Assembly: GCA_937896895.1 (NCBI GenBank)
Contig: CALBNV010000062.1
Location: 1-60,776 of the forward strand
Source of the DNA: an uncultured Bacteroidales bacterium
Lineage (GTDB): Bacteria > Bacteroidota > Bacteroidia > Bacteroidales > F082
Direction of reading: 5' to 3'
Length of the DNA: 60,776 nt
How positions within the stretch are numbered: position 1 is the stretch's first letter; every line of letters begins with the position of its first letter. A program made the position numbers and the translations under genes. The notes below the pieces were generated by a model. It saw only the letters and a program-made list of their open reading frames with translations. It was not told the DNA's origin and searched no databases. Of this stretch, positions 55,937 to 60,776 are shown piece after piece.

Positions 55937-56260
55937 ATGAATTCTGGTTACACCGATAAACAGCAGAAATTGGCACGTTATGCAAAAGCCTTGGGCAACC
56001 CTACCCGTGTTGCTATAATGGAGTTTTTGCTTCAGCAGAAAACCTGTTTCTTCGGCGACATCCACGAACAACTGCCAATTGCAAAAGCCACGGCGTCGCA
56101 ACATTTGTCTGAACTGAAAGATGCTGGACTGATTCAGGGCGAAATCATGCCACCGAAAGTAAAATACTGCATCAACAAGGAGAATTGGTTAGAAGCCAAA
56201 GCCTTGTTCGGCGAATTTTTCGAGCATTGCGTTTGCAAAAACGACAAGTACTGCGACTGA
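55937..56260 (+). CDS. arsR: ArsR-family metalloregulatory repressor
   Basis: A 107-residue winged-helix regulator. The LARYAKALGNPTRVAIMEFLL segment and the recognition helix ATASQHLSELKDAGLI match the ArsR/SmtB family. The C-terminal EHCVCKNDKYCD offers three Cys residues that could bind As(III), as in ArsR proteins with C-terminal sites; the classic ELCVC site in helix 3 is replaced by KTCFFGDI. The ATG at 55937 was chosen because the upstream start (a TTG at 55916) lies in the -7 box. It probably represses itself and the operon that follows, via the two identical operators. Confidence 0.9.
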   Translation: MNSGYTDKQQKLARYAKALGNPTRVAIMEFLLQQKTCFFGDIHEQLPIAKATASQHLSELKDAGLIQGEIMPPKVKYCINKENWLEAKALFGEFFEHCVCKNDKYCD

Positions 56261-56279
56261 TGTTTTTTTGAAAATCATG

Positions 56280-56295
56280 TTCGTAGTTTTACGAA
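56280..56295. promoter_or_regulatory. ArsR operator 2: TTCGTA-N4-TACGAA
   Basis: Same half-sites and spacing as operator 1, with spacer GTTT instead of TTTT. It lies 38 bp before the thioredoxin-like gene. A TTTG at 56267-56270 is 19 bp from the TA of TACGAA, so the operator appears to overlap a weak promoter. Confidence 0.8.
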
Positions 56296-56333
56296 ATACA
56301 AACAATAATATAAACACTAAACAACATTCAACT

Positions 56334-56573
56334 ATGGAAATCAAAATCTTAGGAACAGGCTGCTCAAACTGCAAGACCTTATTCACCAACGTGCAGCAAG
56401 TCGCCGCCGAACTCAAACTCAACGCCAACATCACCAAGGAAGAAGACATGATGAAAATCATGGCTTACAACGTGATGCAACTTCCAGCCCTTGTCATCGA
56501 CGAAAAAGTCGTGGCAAAAGGGAAAATCTCCGTTGACGAAGTGAAAAAACTGCTTCAGAATCATTCCTTATAA
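56334..56573 (+). CDS. Thioredoxin-like redox-active disulfide protein (TM0996/MTH895 family)
   Basis: A 79-residue cytoplasmic thioredoxin-fold protein. MEIKILGTGCSNCKTL holds the CxxC pair (Cys10 and Cys13), and LPALVIDEKVVAKG carries the conserved cis-Pro. Such proteins are frequent in arsenic operons of Bacteroidota and may pass electrons to the next protein. The ATG at 56334 was chosen because the 22 upstream codons cover operator 2. Confidence 0.88.
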   Translation: MEIKILGTGCSNCKTLFTNVQQVAAELKLNANITKEEDMMKIMAYNVMQLPALVIDEKVVAKGKISVDEVKKLLQNHSL

Positions 56574-56597
56574 TGTTCAATCAACAAACTTAAAACA

Positions 56598-57011
56598 ATG
56601 AAAATCAAATTGTTATCAGCTTTATGCCTGCTCATCGCAATGATTGGCTGCGGCAACACGACAAATCAGAATGCCAACGGCAATCCGTCGGACGATGCGG
56701 TTCACGTCTATTGTTTCTATGGGAAACAACGCTGCCCCACATGCCTGGCCATCGAGAAGTGCACGCAGGAACTCGTTGAGCAGCAATACGCCAACGAAGC
56801 GAAATCGGGCAAGGTGAGATTCCAGCCCGTCAGCATCGACGAGAACGAGGCTTTGGCCGGCAAGTACGAGGTCGCATGGTCGTCGCTCATCATCGACAGA
56901 AGCGGCAAAATCTGCAATCTGACCGACATGGGCTTCAAGTACGCCCGCAACAACCCTGACGAGTTCAAGGCGCGACTGAAAGCCGAGATCGACAAAATGC
57001 TTCATCAGTAA
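56598..57011 (+). CDS. Thioredoxin-like lipoprotein, ArsF-like
   Basis: A 137-residue protein with lipobox MIGCGN (Cys18) and a thioredoxin-like domain carrying RCPTCLAIEKC (CxxC). The gene order (small thioredoxin, this protein, CcdA-like permease) matches what I recall of ArsE/F/G-type operons, in which the E/F proteins reduce nitroaromatic arsenicals and ArsG exports the product. The function is therefore inferred from context. Its stop overlaps the next start by 1 bp (TAATG). Confidence 0.72.
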   Translation: MKIKLLSALCLLIAMIGCGNTTNQNANGNPSDDAVHVYCFYGKQRCPTCLAIEKCTQELVEQQYANEAKSGKVRFQPVSIDENEALAGKYEVAWSSLIIDRSGKICNLTDMGFKYARNNPDEFKARLKAEIDKMLHQ

Positions 57012-57718
57012 TGGAAACCCTGCAACAACTTTTGGACAGCAGCACCGCGCCCGTCATCACGGCGTTTCTGTTAGGCTTGCTGACCGCCATCAGCCCCTGC
57101 CCTTTGGCGACCAACATCACCGCCGTGGGTTTCATCGGCAAGAACATCGGCAGCAAATGGGGCGCATTGCGAAAAGGACTGCTCTACACCTTGGGAAGGA
57201 CATTGGGTTACAGCATCTTAGGCGTTGCGCTCATCGGCATCTTGCGGCAAGGCGCGGGCATCTTCGGCATACAGAAATTCTTCGCCCGTTACGGTGAGAT
57301 GTTCATCGGCCCAATCATGTTAGTTGTCGGTCTGTTCATGTTGTTCGGAAGCCGTCTGAACCTGCCGAAATTCGGTTTCCGTTCCGACGGCGAGAACCTC
57401 GCGAAGAAAGGCGGCTGGGGAGCATTGCTGTTAGGCATCCTGTTCGCTTTGGCGTTCTGTCCGACGAGCGGCGTGCTTTATTTCGGCGGTCTCATCCCGC
57501 TGTCGGTAGCGTCGTCGGGCGGTTATTTCCTGCCTGTGGTCTTCGCATTGGCGACAGCACTGCCCGTTCTCATCGTCGCCGTCATCATCGCGTTCAGCGT
57601 GGAGAGCATCGGCAGATTCTATGGGAAGATGCAGACGCTACAGAGATGGATGAACTGGATTGTCGGCGTGCTTTTCGTCATCATCGGCATTTATTATTGT
57701 ATTGTCGCTTTTTTATAA
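57011..57718 (+). CDS. CcdA/DsbD-like membrane protein, ArsG-like permease
   Basis: A 235-residue protein with six membrane segments. SPCPLATNI (about residues 27-35) and AFCPTSGVLYFG (about 152-163) are the paired Cys-Pro motifs of the DsbD/CcdA superfamily. In such operons the protein is annotated as an aromatic arsenical efflux permease (ArsG) or, alternatively, as a transmembrane electron carrier for the adjacent periplasmic thioredoxin. Both readings fit; the 1-bp overlap with the preceding gene argues for joint action. Confidence 0.8.
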   Translation: METLQQLLDSSTAPVITAFLLGLLTAISPCPLATNITAVGFIGKNIGSKWGALRKGLLYTLGRTLGYSILGVALIGILRQGAGIFGIQKFFARYGEMFIGPIMLVVGLFMLFGSRLNLPKFGFRSDGENLAKKGGWGALLLGILFALAFCPTSGVLYFGGLIPLSVASSGGYFLPVVFALATALPVLIVAVIIAFSVESIGRFYGKMQTLQRWMNWIVGVLFVIIGIYYCIVAFL

Positions 57719-57739
57719 AAATTTAAAAGTCAATTCATT

Positions 57740-58708
57740 ATGATTCAAAAATTCGCTGATTGGCTGATTTTCAACGTTATAGGTTTAGATTCAGGCACGC
57801 ACTTCGCCCTCGCCTTGAATTTCTTTGTCTTCGAGACCATCAAGGTGCTGATACTTTTGTTTGTCATCAGCGCGATCATGGGCGTCATCAACGCATATTT
57901 CCCCATCGACCGACTCAAGCACTACCTGCAGACACACAAGCTCTACGGCCTGCAATATTTCATGGCGTCGGTGTTCGGAGCCATCACGCCTTTCTGTTCG
58001 TGTTCGTCGATTCCGTTGTTCATCGGTTTCGTGAAAGGCGGCATTCCGCTTGGCGTGACATTCTCGTTTCTGATCACTTCGCCTTTGGTCAACGAGGTGG
58101 CTGTCGCAATGTTTCTTGGAGCTTTCGGTATGAAGACCACGGTCATCTATGTGGTGAGCGGCATCGTTTTAGGCACCATCGGCGGCATTATCTTAGGGCA
58201 GTTCAAGTTAGAGCGTCACCTCAGTCAGTGGGTGTTGCAGATTCAGAGAGACAGCATTGAGCAAAGCGAAAAATGGGAGTCGGAGCGCATCAGTTTCTTC
58301 GGGAGGCTGCCGAAGATCGTCAGTGAGAGTTGGGGCATCGTCAGAGGCGTGTTGGTCTATGTCCTCATCGGGATAGGCATCGGCTCGGCCATCCACGGCT
58401 TCGTGCCGGAGGGGTTCTTCACCAGATACCTCGGTGCGGAGCAATGGTGGAGCGTCCCTGTCGCCGTGTTTCTCGGCATCCCGATGTACAGCAACGCCGC
58501 CGGCATCGTCCCCGTCATCGAGGTCTTCGTGCGCAAGGGTGTCGCCATCGGCACCGCCATCGCCTTCATGATGGGCATCGTGGGCCTTTCGCTGCCCGAG
58601 ATGACGATGCTGAAGAAGGTGATGAACTGGAGGCTCATCGGCATCTTCTTCGGCACCATCGCCGTCATGTTCATCCTCAGCGGATGGCTGTTCAACGCGG
58701 TGCTGTGA
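57740..58708 (+). CDS. Permease of the DUF318/ArsP family
   Basis: A 322-residue protein with about eight membrane segments. The signature ITPFCSCSSIPLFIGFVKGGIPLGVTFSFLI (about 83-113) with FCSCS, and the second-half FLGIPMYSNAAGIVPVIE, identify the PF03773 permease family, whose ArsP members export trivalent organoarsenicals. Its position at the end of an ArsR-controlled operon supports metalloid export. The spacing of 21 bp to the upstream gene is compatible with one transcript. Confidence 0.88.
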   Translation: MIQKFADWLIFNVIGLDSGTHFALALNFFVFETIKVLILLFVISAIMGVINAYFPIDRLKHYLQTHKLYGLQYFMASVFGAITPFCSCSSIPLFIGFVKGGIPLGVTFSFLITSPLVNEVAVAMFLGAFGMKTTVIYVVSGIVLGTIGGIILGQFKLERHLSQWVLQIQRDSIEQSEKWESERISFFGRLPKIVSESWGIVRGVLVYVLIGIGIGSAIHGFVPEGFFTRYLGAEQWWSVPVAVFLGIPMYSNAAGIVPVIEVFVRKGVAIGTAIAFMMGIVGLSLPEMTMLKKVMNWRLIGIFFGTIAVMFILSGWLFNAVL

Positions 58709-58776
58709 AAGTTAAAATCTTTTATGTCCACTTTTTGAGGCTGGTACAAAGCGTCCCTACATCGAAATTTTATGCA
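58709..58776. other. Short non-coding gap after the ArsP-like gene
   Basis: No terminator hairpin, promoter box or open frame is evident in these 68 bp. With the truncated gene at 58777-58982 and the IS left end it makes up the 383 bp between the ArsP-like and transposase genes. Confidence 0.5.
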
Positions 58777-58982
58777 CTACTTTCCGTAATAAACCGCTTC
58801 GTACCATTTCACCCAATCAAGCAGTTCGGGATACTTCTTTGAGGCATTTATCAAGTCCGATGATTTGAAGCTGCTGAACTTTGGAGAGTCTTTCACCAAC
58901 TTGCGATATTGGTTCATCGAGTCATCTAGATAGCAATTGTCAGGATGAGTAACGACAGAGAAGCTTACAAACTTATATGGAT
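58777..58982 (-). pseudogene. 3' fragment of a gene truncated by the IS element
   Basis: An open minus-strand frame of 68 codons (FSVVTHPDNCYLDDSMNQYR ... LLDWVKWYEAVYYGK, stop TAG at 58779-58777) runs straight into the left inverted repeat without a start codon. It has normal codon use and no internal stop. It is the C-terminus of an unrecognised protein. The missing 5' part is not seen on the other side of the IS within the window, so a deletion or rearrangement probably went with the insertion. Confidence 0.72.
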
Positions 58983-59023
58983 TTATTGCTGTCCGATAAA
59001 ACTTTTTTAGAGTAAAAAAACAA

Positions 59024-59052
59024 GGGCTGATTTCTGTTTGGAGAGTCAGCCC
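59024..59052 (+). promoter_or_regulatory. Palindrome upstream of the transposase promoter
   Basis: GGGCTGA (59024-59030) and TCAGCCC (59046-59052) form a 7-bp stem, 9 bp if the flanking AA/TT is counted, over the -33 element. In a transcript entering from outside it would form a hairpin, a common way for IS elements to limit read-through expression. Confidence 0.6.
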
Positions 59053-59067
59053 TTTGTGTTATTTTTG
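59037..59067 (+). promoter_or_regulatory. Consensus promoter of the transposase
   Basis: TTTG (59037-59040), a 19-bp spacer and TATTTTTG (59060-59067), an exact TTTG-N19-TAnnTTTG match, 24 bp before the ATG at 59092. Confidence 0.85.
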
Positions 59068-59091
59068 CTGTGTTACAAAATTAAAAATAAC

Positions 59092-60321
59092 ATGGGCAAA
59101 AGTACACATTTTTTCGGACAGCCGCTCTATGGTCAGGTGATAAAATTACTTGACAAGTCAAAAATCTTCCAAATCAGCCGTGAGAACGGTGGGGAACGTT
59201 ACACGAAACGCTTCAATATATGGGTTCATCTGGTGGTGATGCTATACGCTGTAATAATGAGGTTCGACTCGTTGAGGGAGATAACCGCGTCCCTGCTCGG
59301 AGAGGCGCGGAAACTGAACCATCTCGGTCTGACATTCAAGATTGGCCGCAGCACGCTGGCGGATGCCAACAAACGGCGTCCGGAACACATTTTCGAGGAG
59401 ATCTACCGCCATCTGTACGGCAGATACAGGGAAGTGCTTTCATCGGACAGCCGAAGCCACAGGACACCGAAATGGATGAAGAGGCTCCAGATAATAGACT
59501 CCACGACCATCACGCTCTTCTCCAACCTGATTTTCAAGGGTGTGGGAAGACATCCCAAGACAGGAAAGAAAAAAGGCGGGATCAAGGTGCACACGGTCAT
59601 CCACGCCAACGAGGGAGTGCCCTCCGACATAAAGTTCACGTCCGCAGCCACCAACGACTCCTTTATGCTCAAGCCTGCGACCCTGAACAAGGGGGATATA
59701 ATGGCGATGGACCGCGCATACATCGACTACGAGAAGTTCGAACAGCTTTCCGAACGGGGCGTGGTGTATGTCACTAAGATGAAGAAGTCGCTCAGGTACA
59801 AGATCCTGAAGGACTCCGCCTACCAGACGACCGACGGCCTCATGGAGGTGAGGGTGCAGGAAGTGGTCTTCACAAAGAAGCTGAAAGACGGGGAGACTCT
59901 CGAACACCACGCACGCATCGTTACATATGTGGACGAAGAAAAACGCAAACTCGTATCCCTGCTCACAAACGACACGGACCTTGACCCCAAGGAAATCGTG
60001 GCCATCTACCGCAAAAGATGGGAGATAGAGCTGCTGTTCAAGCAGATGAAGCAGAACTTTCCCCTGAAATACTTCTACGGCGAAAGCGCCAATGCCATCA
60101 AAATACAAATCTGGGTGACGCTCATCGCCAACCTGCTGCTGATGGTCATGCAGAAGGGGCTGAAACGTCAGTGGAGCTTCTCCGGTCTGGCGACAATGGT
60201 GAGAATCTCGCTTATGTATTACGTTGACTTCTTCAGCCTCTTCAACAATCCCGAGAAAGACTGGGAGAACGTCCTTGCCGAGGCGTCTGAAGTGCCTCCC
60301 GAACCGACTCTTTTTGACTGA
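59092..60321 (+). CDS. IS4-family transposase (DUF4372 plus DDE domain)
   Basis: A 409-residue transposase. The N-terminus (MGKSTHFFGQPLYGQVIKLL) belongs to the DUF4372 DNA-binding domain. The catalytic triad is visible as LQIIDSTTITLF (first Asp, about residue 140), IMAMDRAYIDY (second Asp, about 205) and YRKRWEIELLFKQMKQ (Glu, the YREK-type signature of IS4, about 312). It looks intact and probably functional. The start at 59092 is chosen because the upstream in-frame start would lie in the promoter. Confidence 0.93.
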   Translation: MGKSTHFFGQPLYGQVIKLLDKSKIFQISRENGGERYTKRFNIWVHLVVMLYAVIMRFDSLREITASLLGEARKLNHLGLTFKIGRSTLADANKRRPEHIFEEIYRHLYGRYREVLSSDSRSHRTPKWMKRLQIIDSTTITLFSNLIFKGVGRHPKTGKKKGGIKVHTVIHANEGVPSDIKFTSAATNDSFMLKPATLNKGDIMAMDRAYIDYEKFEQLSERGVVYVTKMKKSLRYKILKDSAYQTTDGLMEVRVQEVVFTKKLKDGETLEHHARIVTYVDEEKRKLVSLLTNDTDLDPKEIVAIYRKRWEIELLFKQMKQNFPLKYFYGESANAIKIQIWVTLIANLLLMVMQKGLKRQWSFSGLATMVRISLMYYVDFFSLFNNPEKDWENVLAEASEVPPEPTLFD

Positions 60322-60429
60322 GGGGGGCTTGTCTTTAGATTATCACACACGCGTTTAATGAGAATCAATGGGTTAGAAATCATTTTTGCCCGTTTTTAGT
60401 TTTTATCGGACAGCAATAATAACAAACAA

Positions 60430-60776
60430 ATGAATTTGAGCCAAGCTGTAGCAATTGTTCTGCTCGTATTGTTGCAGGCGATGGCCTCTGCCGCTTTTGC
60501 GCAGAAAAAGGAATCTTATACGGGCGGAATGACAGTGCCAAACGATATTCCAATGATTGTTTTGCAAGATGATTGGGATTATAAGCCTGGAGAGTCATAC
60601 AGTGAGGCAAATTATGAGTATTATGTGAACTCACAAGGTGATCGCGTAAAAGACGGAAAATTTGAATTCAATTGTTCGAATAAGTGCATAATTTCAGGAG
60701 GATATAAGGACGGAAAAAAGATTGGTAACTGGACTTTTACAAAGTGTGGCCAAAGAAGATTGAAGTCATACCTGAA
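60430..60776 (+). CDS. Secreted MORN-repeat-like protein (3' partial)
   Basis: An open frame from the ATG at 60430 to the window edge (115 codons, no stop). A signal peptide (LSQAVAIVLLVLLQAMASAAFA) is followed by KKESYTGGMTVPND and by a segment with MORN/YwqK-type turns (DRVKDGKFEF, SGGYKDGKKIGNWTF). Codon use is more A/T-rich than in most of the window. The start lies 11 bp outside the right IS repeat, so the insertion may have replaced its native promoter. The function is unknown. Confidence 0.75.
   Translation, partial: MNLSQAVAIVLLVLLQAMASAAFAQKKESYTGGMTVPNDIPMIVLQDDWDYKPGESYSEANYEYYVNSQGDRVKDGKFEFNCSNKCIISGGYKDGKKIGNWTFTKCGQRRLKSYL

Larger units (their letters stand above)
58983..60419 (+). 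mobile_element. IS4-family insertion sequence with 19-bp inverted repeats
   Basis: Perfect terminal repeats TTATTGCTGTCCGATAAAA at 58983-59001 and, inverted, at 60401-60419 bound a single transposase gene, for a total of 1437 bp. No convincing target-site duplication flanks it (GGATT on the left, TAACA on the right). A subterminal palindrome GGGCTGA/TCAGCCC (59024-59052) overlaps the transposase promoter. Confidence 0.92.

Noticed and set aside
58983..60419. Target-site duplication around the IS element
   Set aside because: The matching bases TTATTG/CAATAA next to CTGTCCG are part of the inverted repeat; beyond them no direct repeat of 4 bp or more is seen.

Overview
The window reads as a chromosomal segment of a Bacteroidales bacterium (Bacteroidota) that carries a type IX secretion system (T9SS). 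The signs are a SusC/SusD pair, four proteins ending in a T9SS type A sorting domain, two giant proteins built from gingipain/HagA-type adhesin modules, promoters of the TAnnTTTG type, and weak ribosome binding sites. The T9SS and HagA-like proteins point to a Porphyromonas-like or uncultured gut or rumen lineage. I cannot name the species.

Layout: 1-4.9 kb holds the 3' part of a secreted endonuclease/exonuclease/phosphatase-family protein, an AtoE-type short-chain fatty acid transporter and DNA primase (dnaG). 4.97-5.93 kb is a three-gene minus-strand cassette around a DUF3990 (ADP-ribosyltransferase-like) protein. 6.1-23.9 kb is filled by two tandem giant adhesin genes of 3549 and 2327 codons. 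24.1-28.4 kb holds glutamine synthetase, an AAA/DUF234 ATPase behind a tandem 52-bp inverted-repeat element, and meaB. 28.5-36.7 kb is a minus-strand MacAB/TolC-like export operon (ATPase, two permeases, membrane fusion protein, TolC) followed by an NAD-dependent epimerase and an outer membrane protein. 36.8-42.7 kb is guaB, two parvulin chaperones and a MoxR ATPase. 43-47.3 kb holds two small hypothetical genes, an LD-carboxypeptidase, radA and a standalone polyvalent-type nuclease-like protein with an internal duplication. 47.4-55.1 kb is a SusC-SusD-secreted PNGase F-like trio. 55.2-58.7 kb holds a lipocalin and an ArsR-controlled operon of thioredoxin-like proteins and two permeases (ArsF/ArsG/ArsP-like). 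The end holds an IS4-family element that truncates a minus-strand gene, then the start of a MORN-like secreted protein that runs off the window.

The most unusual signal is non-coding. About a dozen genes are followed, within a few bases of the stop codon, by short tandem arrays with a period of seven (in one case eight) bases. Different genes carry different heptamers, and most are purine-rich and C-poor on the coding strand. Some fill the whole gap to the next start codon, and two similar tracts lie in frame inside genes. Three further dispersed families go with them: a 23-bp-period CACAAGTT array (three loci), a GAACCGC palindrome with a conserved flank (two loci) and a 39-bp core shared in inverted orientation by two loci.

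Functional links: the SusCD/PNGase F trio suggests capture of glycopeptides or N-glycans. The ArsR operon has two identical TTCGTA-N4-TACGAA operators, one before arsR and one before the structural genes, so it is probably autoregulated. Family assignments were made by eye from conserved motifs; no database search was possible.
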